Part shown: in pieces, positions 1 through 7,333 of the stretch
Layout: the number at the start of each line of letters is the position of its first letter
Position numbering within the stretch: the stretch's first letter is position 1
Assembly (NCBI GenBank): GCA_005889295.1
Contig: VBEY01000243.1
Coordinates: 1-33,808, forward strand
Source: Chloroflexota bacterium
GTDB lineage: Bacteria > Chloroflexota > Limnocylindria > P2-11E
Length of the DNA stretch: 33,808 nt
Direction of reading: 5' to 3'
Notes under the pieces: model-generated
Seen by the model: the letters and a program-made list of their open reading frames with translations, nothing else
Databases searched by the model: none
Told to the model about the DNA's origin: nothing
Position numbers and translations under genes: made by a program

Positions 1-1113
1 GTTCCGGGGCGCGACGTCGTGCTCGCGCTCGACCCCAAGCTCCAACGCGCCGCCGAGAACGCGCTTGGCGACAAGAAGGGCGCGATCGTCGCGGAGGATC
101 CGTGGTCGGGTGAGATCCTCGCCATCGCGAGCCGTCCGACCTTTGACCTGAACGCGCTTGTCTCCGGTGACGCCGCGGCGATCGCGCGGTACTCGGCGGA
201 TCCGAATCGGCCGTTCTTCAACCGCGCCACCTTCGGCCAGTACCCCACCGGATCATCATTCAAGCCCATCACATCGGCTGCCGCGCTGCGCAATGGCGTC
301 TACAAGTGGGGCGACCGGATCGATTGTCCGCAGCGCTGGACCGGTTACGGTGAGCCGTGGGCGCAGGTCAACCACGAGCCCGTCGCGCTCGGCCTCATGG
401 ACCTGCGCACCGCGCTCGCGCGAAGCTGCAACACGTTCTTCTACGAGATCGGAAAGCGACTGAACGATCGCGACCCCAACATCCTTCCCAACACGGCGAA
501 GAGCTTCGGGCTCGGAAAAGCGACGGACATCGACTTCGTCCTGGAAGCCGAGGGGATCGTTCCGAGCCCGGACTGGAAGAAGCAGTACTTCACGAGCGCG
601 GCCGATCAGGTTTGGAATCCCGGCGACGCGACGAACCTCGCCATCGGGCAGGGCTACCTGCTCGCCACGCCGCTGCAGATGGCGAACTACGCGTCGACGC
701 TCGCGAACGACGGCATGGTGTGGAAGCCGCGCCTCGTGATCGAGCTCCGCGACCGCGACGGGAAGAGCGTGAAGACCTATCCAAAGACGCAGGCGGGTTC
801 GGCGCTTTCGATCCCGACCGACCTCTCGCTCATTCGCGACGGCATGCACGCCGTGACGACAGACCTCGACGGGACCGTCTCGTCGGTCTTCCGGACCTAC
901 GCGACGAGCACCGCGGGAAAAAGTGGAACGGCCGAGTCACCCGCCGCAGGCAAGGTGGACGCGTGGTTCATCGGCTTTGCCTCGTTCGAGGCGCCGTCGA
1001 TCGCGATCGCGGCCGTGCTCGACGAGTACACCGAGAGGCCTGGCGTATTCGGGTCGGTCGATTCGGCGATCGCCGTGAAGGCCGTCTTGAACGCGAAGTT
1101 CGCGACGCCCTAG
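1..1113 (+). CDS. Penicillin-binding protein transpeptidase domain (5' end outside window)
   Basis: D,D-transpeptidase that cross-links peptidoglycan on the outer face of the membrane. The frame is open from base 1 (reads VPGRDVVLALD), so the GTG at 19 is internal and the N-terminal membrane anchor and dimerisation region lie upstream. All three active-site motifs are present, counting from the GTG at 19: SSFK at 79-82 (Ser79 nucleophile), SCN at 136-138 and KSGT at 301-304. The GQGYLLATPLQMA stretch before the last motif is typical of the PBP2/FtsI class. The visible 370 codons are essentially one whole transpeptidase domain. PBP2 (MrdA) versus another class B PBP cannot be decided without the N-terminus and upstream neighbours such as rodA. 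Confidence 0.93.
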   Translation, partial: VPGRDVVLALDPKLQRAAENALGDKKGAIVAEDPWSGEILAIASRPTFDLNALVSGDAAAIARYSADPNRPFFNRATFGQYPTGSSFKPITSAAALRNGVYKWGDRIDCPQRWTGYGEPWAQVNHEPVALGLMDLRTALARSCNTFFYEIGKRLNDRDPNILPNTAKSFGLGKATDIDFVLEAEGIVPSPDWKKQYFTSAADQVWNPGDATNLAIGQGYLLATPLQMANYASTLANDGMVWKPRLVIELRDRDGKSVKTYPKTQAGSALSIPTDLSLIRDGMHAVTTDLDGTVSSVFRTYATSTAGKSGTAESPAAGKVDAWFIGFASFEAPSIAIAAVLDEYTERPGVFGSVDSAIAVKAVLNAKFATP

Positions 1114-1139
1114 CCACCGGATGACGCGTGGCACGGGAC

Positions 1140-1145
1140 TAGGCT
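1140..1145 (+). promoter_or_regulatory. -10-like hexamer 7 nt before the lipoprotein ATG
   Basis: TAGGCT is followed by exactly seven bases and then ATG at 1153. There is no convincing Shine-Dalgarno sequence. The spacing puts the transcription start at or next to the A of the start codon, so a leaderless mRNA is inferred. No -35 box was identified. Confidence 0.4.
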
Positions 1146-1152
1146 CGTCCTG

Positions 1153-1926
1153 ATGCGTCGCGTCCTGACGAGCGCTCTGCTCGCGGCCCTCGTCTGCGGC
1201 TGCAGCGTCGAGGCTCCCGAGTATCGAGCGACCCCCACTCCGGCACAGGGGACTGCCGTCGTCACCAAGCCCGACGTCCAAGCGATTACGTACGACGTCA
1301 GGCCGCTCTTCGTCCGGCCCGATACGACGAAGACCGCGATCTTCTTTTCGAACCCGAATCCATTCGTACTCGACTGGTTCATGACCGTGCGGCTCCGAGC
1401 CGCGGACGGAAGCGCCCTGCGCGACGAGAGGATCGGCAACGCCGACGTGCCCCCGGATCGTGCTGATCCGAAGTTCCAGAACTGGTATTTCCCGATCCCG
1501 CCTGGCGACTCCTGGACCGTCGTGAGATTCGAGACGGCGTTCGCGAAAAGCGACGTGCAGGAGTTCAAGGTCGCGCGAAGTCTCACCACGATCGGCGAGG
1601 TTCCCGGCATCCGGGTCGCATCGCAAGCCTGCACGGGCGACACCGCGGTGGGCGTCATCGGATGCGACCTCGGCATCGAAACGGCGACGAGTGTGCCGGC
1701 GTTCACGAGGCTGCACCTCGTCGTCGTCGTGCGCGGCACCGCGTCACCGCAACCGGTCCTCGGCTTTCTGCAGTGGCGTCCCGAGCTCGTCGCCACGAAC
1801 AAACCGTGGCTGTCGCTTGCCGCGGGCGAGAAGCTCAGCATTCAAATGCACGACAGCTATCCGATCCCGCCAGTGCCGTGGCAATTCGAGGTCTTCGCGC
1901 ACGCGTACCAGTTCTCGAGCCAGTAA
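1153..1926 (+). CDS. Putative lipoprotein of unknown function
   Basis: A 257-residue protein with a short lipoprotein signal: MRR, a hydrophobic core, and a lipobox ending at Cys17 (V-C-G-C). The mature part has no transmembrane segment and few charged runs. It looks like a beta-rich extracytoplasmic domain with many Pro, Trp and aromatic residues, for example a PFVLDWFMTVRLR strand and a YPIPPVPWQFEVFAHAYQF tail. Two further cysteines, in QACTGD and GCDLG, could form a disulfide. I do not recognise a family. It follows the penicillin-binding protein by 39 bp but has its own promoter-like hexamer, so it is probably transcribed separately. Lipoprotein status is well supported; function is unknown. 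Confidence 0.82.
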   Translation: MRRVLTSALLAALVCGCSVEAPEYRATPTPAQGTAVVTKPDVQAITYDVRPLFVRPDTTKTAIFFSNPNPFVLDWFMTVRLRAADGSALRDERIGNADVPPDRADPKFQNWYFPIPPGDSWTVVRFETAFAKSDVQEFKVARSLTTIGEVPGIRVASQACTGDTAVGVIGCDLGIETATSVPAFTRLHLVVVVRGTASPQPVLGFLQWRPELVATNKPWLSLAAGEKLSIQMHDSYPIPPVPWQFEVFAHAYQFSSQ

Positions 1927-2029
1927 TCCTCGCGCCTCGCGGCGCTCCGGTCTGCTGAGGCCCCGCCTGACGGCCTCGCAGGCTCGGCCGTCGGTCACCC
2001 CAGTGACAGCGCCTCGACCGGCGGCATCT

Positions 2030-2035
2030 TAGACT
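2030..2035 (+). promoter_or_regulatory. -10-like hexamer before the M16 peptidase operon
   Basis: TAGACT is followed six bases later by an in-frame ATC (2042). The same hexamer occurs upstream of tRNA-Ser(GCT) at 31243. It fits the window's leaderless pattern and bears on the choice of start for the peptidase gene. No clear -35 was seen. Confidence 0.35.
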
Positions 2036-2041
2036 TTTCGT

Positions 2042-3325
2042 ATCCCCACGCTGACCGACGCCCCCACTTCGCGCCGCCTCGACAACGGGCTCGTGATGCA
2101 CGCGCTCGAGGCGCGGCACGCGCCCGTCGTCTCGTTGTGGGTCTGGTACCACGTCGGCGGACGCAACGAAGTGCCCGGGACAACGGGGATGTCGCACTTC
2201 CTCGAGCACATGCTCTTCAAAGGCACGCCGAAGCATCCGAAGGGTGACCTCGACAAGCTTCTCGCGCGGTACGGCGCGCTCTGGAACGCGTTCACCAGCG
2301 AGGACGTGACCTGCTATTTCGAGACGGTGCCGGCCGAACGCTACCCGGTCGCTCTCGATCTCGAAGCCGACCGCATGCGGAACGCCCTCATCACGGTGGA
2401 GGAGACCGAGGCGGAACGGAACGTCATCGTGAGCGAGCGCGAAGGTCTCGAGAATGATCCCTCGTTTCTACTTGGCGAGCAGCTTCAGGCGGTGGCGTTC
2501 GCGCGCCACCCGTACGCGCAGGGCGTCATCGGCAGCAAAGATGAGATCAAGCTCATGACGCGCGACGGTCTCTACGCGCACTACCGGCGTCACTACGCGC
2601 CGAACAACGCGTACTTCATCGTTGCGGGAGACGCGTCCGCGGAGGAACTCCTCGACCGCGCCAGCGCCGCGTTCGGTCCTCTCGATGCGGAGGTCCCGAT
2701 CGAACCCCCGAAGGCGCCCGAGCCGCCTCAGTACGGAGAGAAGCGCGTCATCGTCCGGCGGGCCGGCGGCGCACTCCCAATCATTCAGATCGGCCACAAG
2801 GCGCCGCGCGCCAGCGATCCTCGCGCTCCCGCTCTTTCCGCGCTCGCCGTCGCGCTCGGTGGCGCGACCGCCGGCGGGGGAGAGGCCGCGTCCGGACGCT
2901 CATCGCGGCTATACCGCGCGCTGGTGGACACAGGCCTCGCGACCACCGTCGACGCGTCGTTCCAACTGATGAAGGATCCGTACCTCTTCGTTGTCGAAGC
3001 GCACCTCGGGCCGGGCGTGACCCACGATCGCGTCGAACGCGTGGTTCTGGACGAGCTTGAAAAGGTGGCGCGGACGACGCTCACCACCGACGAGTTCGGC
3101 CGCGTCCGCAGGCAGATGCTGTCGGCGAGCGCGTTCATGACCGACACGGTCACCTGGCGGGCGTTCCGTTTCGGTCAGCTCCTCGCGACCGGAGCCGCGG
3201 CGTCGCTCGGCGAGTGGTATGACCGACTCGCCGCCGTCACCGCCGAGGACGTCCGCGCCGCCGCCGAGTCGGTGTTCCAGGAGAAGGGTCGCGTGGTCGG
3301 CTGGTTCGTCCCGGAGCCGTCCTGA
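2042..3325 (+). CDS. M16 family zinc metallopeptidase, catalytic subunit
   Basis: Pitrilysin/insulinase-like peptidase. The inverted zinc motif HFLEH is at residues 35-39 and the distal ligand is probably Glu115 in VSEREG, both counted from the GTG at 2093. About 410-427 residues is the normal size of a short two-domain bacterial M16 subunit. The start is uncertain. The conserved N-terminal strand RRLDNGL is encoded in frame upstream of that GTG, but no ATG, GTG or TTG lies between it and the in-frame stop at 2030. The candidates are ATC at 2042, six bases after a -10-like hexamer, and CTG at 2051. The gene ends in a TGATG overlap with a second M16 gene that lacks the zinc motif. The two products probably form a heterodimer that degrades peptides or unfolded segments. 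Confidence 0.92.
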   Translation: MPTLTDAPTSRRLDNGLVMHALEARHAPVVSLWVWYHVGGRNEVPGTTGMSHFLEHMLFKGTPKHPKGDLDKLLARYGALWNAFTSEDVTCYFETVPAERYPVALDLEADRMRNALITVEETEAERNVIVSEREGLENDPSFLLGEQLQAVAFARHPYAQGVIGSKDEIKLMTRDGLYAHYRRHYAPNNAYFIVAGDASAEELLDRASAAFGPLDAEVPIEPPKAPEPPQYGEKRVIVRRAGGALPIIQIGHKAPRASDPRAPALSALAVALGGATAGGGEAASGRSSRLYRALVDTGLATTVDASFQLMKDPYLFVVEAHLGPGVTHDRVERVVLDELEKVARTTLTTDEFGRVRRQMLSASAFMTDTVTWRAFRFGQLLATGAAASLGEWYDRLAAVTAEDVRAAAESVFQEKGRVVGWFVPEPS

Positions 3326-4581
3326 TGGACGTCCGCCGGCAGCGCCTCGAGAACGGCCTGCGCGTTGCCGCGATACCGATACCGGGGCTCCTCTCCGCCG
3401 CCGTGCTCCTCGCCATCGAGGCGGGGCAGTGGTTCGAGCCGCTCGGCCGTCCGGGAATCGGCCGCCTCTGCGCGCTGACCATGCTCCGTGGCACAACCAC
3501 GCGCGACGCGAAGACGTGGGCCGACGCCCTCGATGGGATCGGTGCCGCCGCGCGGCTCGATGTTGGATCGCATGCGGCCACCTTCAGCGCGCAGTCCCTC
3601 GGCAGCGATCTCGATGTGTTGCTCGAGCTGATGGCGGACGCGGTTATGCACCCGGCATTCGCCGCAAGCGAGGTCGAGCTCGTTCGGCAACAGACCGTCG
3701 CGCAGATCGAGGAGGACGCGCGCAACACCCGCGCGGTCGCCGAGAGCGCCTGGCGCGAGCTCGTCTATCCCCAGGGTCATCCCTTCCGCGCGCGGCCGAT
3801 CGGCGATGTCGACGTCGTGCGCGCCGCCTCGGCCGATGACCTCCGCGAGCACCACCGGCGCGCGATCCGTCCGGACGGCGCGGTTCTTGTCGTCGCCGGC
3901 GGCGTCGACGCCCAGCAGGTGTTCGATGCGTCGGCGAAGGCGTTCTCGTCCTGGAGCGCCGGCGGTCCGCGCGAGGAGTGGAAGGTCCCCGAAGCGCGCC
4001 TCGCGAACGCCGTGCGCAGGCTCGAGGTCGTACCAGATAAGACGCAGAGCGACGTCGTGCTCGGGTGGCCCGGACTGCCGCGGACCGACCCGCGCTTCGT
4101 CGCGGCCCGAGTGACCAATATGGTCTTCGCGGCCGACACCTTCGCGAGCCGTGCCGGCCACGTGGTCCGCGATGAGCTCGGGCTCGCGTACTACGTTTTC
4201 AGCACGATCGGCGGGTCGCTGGGTCAGTCGCCCTGGGTCGTGCGCATGGGGGTCAACCCGATCAACGTTGAGCGCGCGGTCAGCACGACGCTCGAGGAGC
4301 TGCGCAAGATCGTCGACGGGAAGATCGCGGAGGACGATCTCGAGCTGGCACAGGACAAGCTGGTCGGCGAGCTCGACGTGGCGCGCGAAAGCCCCGCCGG
4401 AGTCGCGTCGCTCCACCTCGAAGGCGAGGTGTTCAACCTCGGCCCCGACTACGCCGAGCGCTACCCGCGCGAGCTGCGCGCCGTCACGCTCGAGCAGGTC
4501 GTCGAGATCGCCCGCACGTTCCTGCCGCCCGAGCGGTACGCGCTCGCGATCGCCGGACCTCCCCTACCGGAGCGGGACTGA
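3325..4581 (+). CDS. M16 family peptidase-like protein, non-catalytic partner
   Basis: A 418-residue M16-fold protein. Where the zinc motif should be it reads RLCAL (residues 47-51), so it cannot bind zinc in the usual way. It keeps the substrate-binding R/Y pair of the family in RDELGLAYY (Arg282, Tyr289), which the upstream subunit lacks (RALVDTGLATT). This split of the HxxEH motif and the R/Y pair between two subunits is known for heterodimeric M16 enzymes, including bacterial pairs and mitochondrial processing peptidase. The ATG at 3325 shares one base with the TGA of the catalytic subunit, which implies coupled translation and 1:1 production. Its role is inferred: substrate binding and closing of the chamber. 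Confidence 0.9.
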   Translation: MDVRRQRLENGLRVAAIPIPGLLSAAVLLAIEAGQWFEPLGRPGIGRLCALTMLRGTTTRDAKTWADALDGIGAAARLDVGSHAATFSAQSLGSDLDVLLELMADAVMHPAFAASEVELVRQQTVAQIEEDARNTRAVAESAWRELVYPQGHPFRARPIGDVDVVRAASADDLREHHRRAIRPDGAVLVVAGGVDAQQVFDASAKAFSSWSAGGPREEWKVPEARLANAVRRLEVVPDKTQSDVVLGWPGLPRTDPRFVAARVTNMVFAADTFASRAGHVVRDELGLAYYVFSTIGGSLGQSPWVVRMGVNPINVERAVSTTLEELRKIVDGKIAEDDLELAQDKLVGELDVARESPAGVASLHLEGEVFNLGPDYAERYPRELRAVTLEQVVEIARTFLPPERYALAIAGPPLPERD

Positions 4582-4940
4582 GCTTTCCGAAGGCCACGCT
4601 TACGCTGCTCGACCGGTCGCGGGAGGTCGACATCGAGACGCGCTCCCAGAAGGGTTCCAAGCATGCCGTGCCGATCTGGGTCGTGGTCGACGGCGATGAC
4701 GTATTCATACGCACGTATCGCGGGCCGAAGTCGCGCTGGTACCGCGAGCTCCTGGCTGGTCCAGGAGCGCTCCTCGTGAACGGAAGGCGCATCCCAGTCC
4801 GCGCGATTGACGCATCGGACACTGCATCGGTGAAGCGCGCCTCGGATGGTTACCGGAAGAAGTACCCGCGGAGCGACTCGCTCGATGCGATGCTCGTTCA
4901 GCTCGTGTTGCCGACCACCCTCCGCGTCGAACCGGCTTAG
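4578..4940 (+). CDS. DUF2255-like small protein
   Basis: The recognisable core runs from HAVPIWVVVDGDDVFIRTY through GPKSRWYRELLA to GRRIPVRAI. This resembles DUF2255, a family with a small split-barrel look related to pyridoxamine-oxidase/deazaflavin folds. The first canonical start in frame is GTG 4668, but the same frame continues upstream with family-like sequence (TLTLLDRSREVDIETRS) and contains no ATG, GTG or TTG. A CTG at 4578 overlaps the upstream TGA in a CTGA arrangement, and another CTG is at 4605. I chose 4578 because it preserves the whole domain; 4668 is the conservative alternative (90 residues). The function is not known. Confidence 0.72.
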   Translation: MSFPKATLTLLDRSREVDIETRSQKGSKHAVPIWVVVDGDDVFIRTYRGPKSRWYRELLAGPGALLVNGRRIPVRAIDASDTASVKRASDGYRKKYPRSDSLDAMLVQLVLPTTLRVEPA

Positions 4941-4975
4941 GAAATCTCGGCCGCGTCACCGCGACCAACGGGTGC

Positions 4976-5884
4976 TTAGGGCGCCTTCCCCTCCTGTGCT
5001 CCGAAGCGGTCCGAGAGCTGGTTCGCCTCGTCGAGCCGAGCCTTCCACCGCTTGTCGAGCGCCTCGAACGCAGTCGCCGGCGACGTCGCGGAAAGGAGCG
5101 AGTACTCATGCGTGATCGCCGCGGCGTCGCGGAAGTTCTTCGCCATGCCAGCCCGGTACCAGTCGAGGCGCGCTGGCGCGGTGGCTGCCGCGACGGTGTC
5201 GGCGACGTGCGCGTACAGGCCCGACGCCTTTGCCATGTCCGCCGTGTCGGTCGCATTCCATGGGCCGGGACGGTTCGCGATGCCCTCGACAAGGTCGCTC
5301 GCCTGCAACACGTCCAGACTGGTCGCGTCGATCAACGCATTCCACTTTGTGCTTTCGGCCACCTGCTGCGCGGCGAGTGCTTCGCTCACACCGACGAATC
5401 CCGCCGAGCCGATGCCGAGCACGATCAGACCGGCGAGGATCGCCAGATGGGTCGCCCTGCGTGCGCTGCTTGGCACACTGAAGTACCGGAGCAAACCACG
5501 CACGAGCTGGAAGCCGCCGAAGAGCACCGGTCCCCACGCGAGGAAGTACGTTCCCTGCAAGAAGGCGTATGTCCCGGCGGTGACGAGGCAGCCGCCCGCG
5601 AACCAGAGTCCGCCGCGAAGGGCGTCGCGGAACGCGCCGTCCGCGTCTTCGGTGCTGGCCTCCGCGTGGTCCTGTGCCGCGGTCGCGAGCTCCGCGTCAT
5701 ATGTCGCGCGCTTCGTCGGATCCACGAGTGTCCCGAAAGCGGCATCGAGCGCGGCGCGAAATTGCGCGACCTTGCTATCCGACGCCGACTCCTGGAGCCG
5801 AAGCACATCACGGCCGTACGCCGAACGGATCTCCAGCTCCGTCGCGTTGGGCGGGACACCCAGGAGGTCGTAATAACTGTTCAC
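4976..5884 (-). CDS. Membrane protein with degenerate N-terminal J-domain
   Basis: A 302-residue protein. Residues 1-68 follow the J-domain pattern: NSYYDLLGVPPNATELEIRSAY, then a C-terminal helix ending DPTKRATYDAELA. The HPD tripeptide that activates DnaK is missing; the loop after helix II reads RLQESASDSK. An acidic linker (about 70-85) leads to three hydrophobic segments, roughly at 90-112, 115-132 and 143-165. The C-terminal half is Ala-rich, helical and soluble, and probably extracytoplasmic or peripheral. The start is GTG 5884, 24 bp downstream of the mutY stop on the same strand, so the two may be co-transcribed. The J-like fold probably serves as an interaction module rather than an Hsp70 co-chaperone. 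Confidence 0.8.
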   Translation of the reverse strand: MNSYYDLLGVPPNATELEIRSAYGRDVLRLQESASDSKVAQFRAALDAAFGTLVDPTKRATYDAELATAAQDHAEASTEDADGAFRDALRGGLWFAGGCLVTAGTYAFLQGTYFLAWGPVLFGGFQLVRGLLRYFSVPSSARRATHLAILAGLIVLGIGSAGFVGVSEALAAQQVAESTKWNALIDATSLDVLQASDLVEGIANRPGPWNATDTADMAKASGLYAHVADTVAAATAPARLDWYRAGMAKNFRDAAAITHEYSLLSATSPATAFEALDKRWKARLDEANQLSDRFGAQEGKAP

Positions 5885-5908
5885 CCGGACGCGATCGTGC
5901 CACCGCGT

Positions 5909-6757
5909 TCAGCGGGTCGGAAGACGAACGGTGCCGGATGAGACCTCCACGAGACCCTCGCGCGCGAGCACTCGCACGAGGGCCGGTACGCGGGGGTCGT
6001 TGATACCTCTTCGAAGCGCCTGGAGCGTTACAGCGCCAGTCGATTCGACGAGGTTGCGCAGGATCATGCCGCGAACGCGACGGTCGCTTTCGCGGAATGC
6101 CAACTGCCTGTGGGGCGATGGTCTCTCGTCGCCGTCGAAAGCGCAGATCGGTCGGACCGGACAAACATCGCAGTGCGGTCGTTTGGCGGTGCAGATCGTC
6201 GCCCCGATGTCCATCAGCGCGTGATGCCATCGTGCCGACTCGCGTCTCGAGCCGAAGCGCGCGTCGAGCTCGATGGCATCGCGGTTGGTGGCAGTGCGAC
6301 CGAGGACCGCTCGACCGAGAACGCGGCGGATATTCGTGTCGGCGAAAGCCCTTGTCTCGCCGAACGCGAAACAGGCAACCGCGGACGCGGTGTACGCGCC
6401 GATCCCGGGAAGCGCGTCGAGTCCCGCAACGGTGCGCGGCAAAGACGGGTGCATCCGTGCGATGCGGTGCAGGTCTCGCGCGCGCCGGTTGTACCCGAGG
6501 CCGGACCACTCCCGAAGAACGTCGCCGAGCGATGCGCGCGACAACGCGCTCAAGGTCGGAAAGCGCGCCAGAAACCGTCGGTACGCCACGAGAACGCGCG
6601 ACACCTGCGTCTGCTGGAGCATCACCTCGCTCACCAGTACGCGGTATGGGTCGCGCGTTTGCCGCCATGGAAGGTCGCGGCCCGAGCGCCGGTACCAGGC
6701 GAGGACGCGCCTGCGCAGCGTCGCCGGAAGGGCCAGCGTGTCGTACAATTCCGGCAC
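5909..6757 (-). CDS. mutY: A/G-specific adenine DNA glycosylase, short form
   Basis: Removes adenine mispaired with 8-oxoguanine in base-excision repair. The product is 282 residues. Visible motifs are RDLPWRQ, SEVMLQQTQV with catalytic Glu44, WSGLGYNRRARDL, the helix-hairpin-helix LPGIGAYTASAV (116-127), and DTNIRRVLGR with catalytic Asp140. The 4Fe-4S ligands are Cys189-x6-Cys196-x2-Cys199-x5-Cys205. The C-terminal NUDIX-like domain that reads 8-oxoG in E. coli MutY (350 residues) is absent. About 55 residues that look like a small winged helix (RGMILRNLVES to GTVRLP) take its place, as in short actinobacterial-type enzymes. The start is GTG 6757; a TTG nine bases downstream is the alternative. 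It diverges from greA. Confidence 0.94.
   Translation of the reverse strand: MPELYDTLALPATLRRRVLAWYRRSGRDLPWRQTRDPYRVLVSEVMLQQTQVSRVLVAYRRFLARFPTLSALSRASLGDVLREWSGLGYNRRARDLHRIARMHPSLPRTVAGLDALPGIGAYTASAVACFAFGETRAFADTNIRRVLGRAVLGRTATNRDAIELDARFGSRRESARWHHALMDIGATICTAKRPHCDVCPVRPICAFDGDERPSPHRQLAFRESDRRVRGMILRNLVESTGAVTLQALRRGINDPRVPALVRVLAREGLVEVSSGTVRLPTR
6744..6749 (+). promoter_or_regulatory. Putative greA -10 box
   Basis: TACAAT differs from TATAAT at one position and lies inside the 5' part of divergent mutY. Transcription from about 6756 would give a leader of about 107 nt for greA that carries the hairpin at 6777-6805. The -35 region is not convincing. Confidence 0.35.
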
Positions 6758-6776
6758 AGAAGACTACGCCCGGTTG

Positions 6777-6808
6777 AGTGCTGAGGGCCTTCGGCCTTCA
6801 GCGCTTTT
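6777..6808 (+). terminator. Intrinsic-terminator-like hairpin in the greA leader
   Basis: A 13-bp stem (6777-6789 with 6793-6805, including G-T pairs) closes a TTC triloop and runs into TTTT (6805-6808). It lies 54 bp before the greA ATG, between mutY (-) and greA (+), so it does not sit behind any + strand gene in this window. It could be an attenuator of greA. Confidence 0.55.
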
Positions 6809-6862
6809 CATTACAACGGCCCGCACGGGTGCAAAGGCCGTGCGTAGAGAGCGGAGGCTCCG

Positions 6863-7333
6863 ATGAACAACCTTGAAAAGCCTGTCTACGTCTCCGCGGA
6901 CGGTCTGAAGAAGATCCAGTCCGAGCTCGACGAGTTGAAGGCCGCCGGCCGGCAGCGTGTGGCCGAGCGCATCCACGCGGCTATGGAGTTCGGCGATTTC
7001 ACCGAGAACTCCGAGCTCGAGCAGGCGAAGAACGATCAAGCCTTTCTCGAGGGCCGGATTCTCACCCTCGAGCAGATGGTGAAGAACGCCCAGATCATCG
7101 ACGAGAAGGCGAAGCACGAGACCGTCGAGATCGGCAGCCACGTGATGGTGGAGGCCGAGGGCTCGAAGGAGCAGTACGTCATCGTCGGCTCGGCGGAAGC
7201 CGCGCCCGCGGAGGGGCGCATCTCGAACGAATCTCCGGTTGGCAAAGCGCTCATGGGGCACCGCGCAGGGGAGACGGTCCGGCTGGTCGTTCCGGCCGGC
7301 GCGGTGGAGATGAAGATCCTCGCCGTACGTTGA
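6863..7333 (+). CDS. greA: Transcription elongation factor GreA
   Basis: Stimulates cleavage of backtracked RNA in RNA polymerase through the secondary channel. The 156 residues match the usual length of about 158. The N-terminal coiled coil (about 9-75) carries the acidic tip EFGDFTENSELEQAK, which holds the two catalytic acidic residues. The C-terminal FKBP-like domain contains the typical VGSAEA, ISNESPVGKALMG and VVPAGAVEMKILAV segments. The ATG at 6863 has a good Shine-Dalgarno sequence (GCGGAGG, 6851-6857). The gene overlaps lysK by four bases (TTGA). A terminator-like hairpin in its leader suggests regulation by premature termination. Confidence 0.96.
   Translation: MNNLEKPVYVSADGLKKIQSELDELKAAGRQRVAERIHAAMEFGDFTENSELEQAKNDQAFLEGRILTLEQMVKNAQIIDEKAKHETVEIGSHVMVEAEGSKEQYVIVGSAEAAPAEGRISNESPVGKALMGHRAGETVRLVVPAGAVEMKILAVR

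Noticed and set aside
3175-4416. Long minus-strand open frame (413 codons) across the M16 genes
   Set aside because: Antisense shadow: compositional Arg/Asp/Gly-rich sequence without any domain, fully overlapped by two well-supported genes. The same applies to frames opposite the cyclase (16230-17815) and the purine permease (29445-30401).
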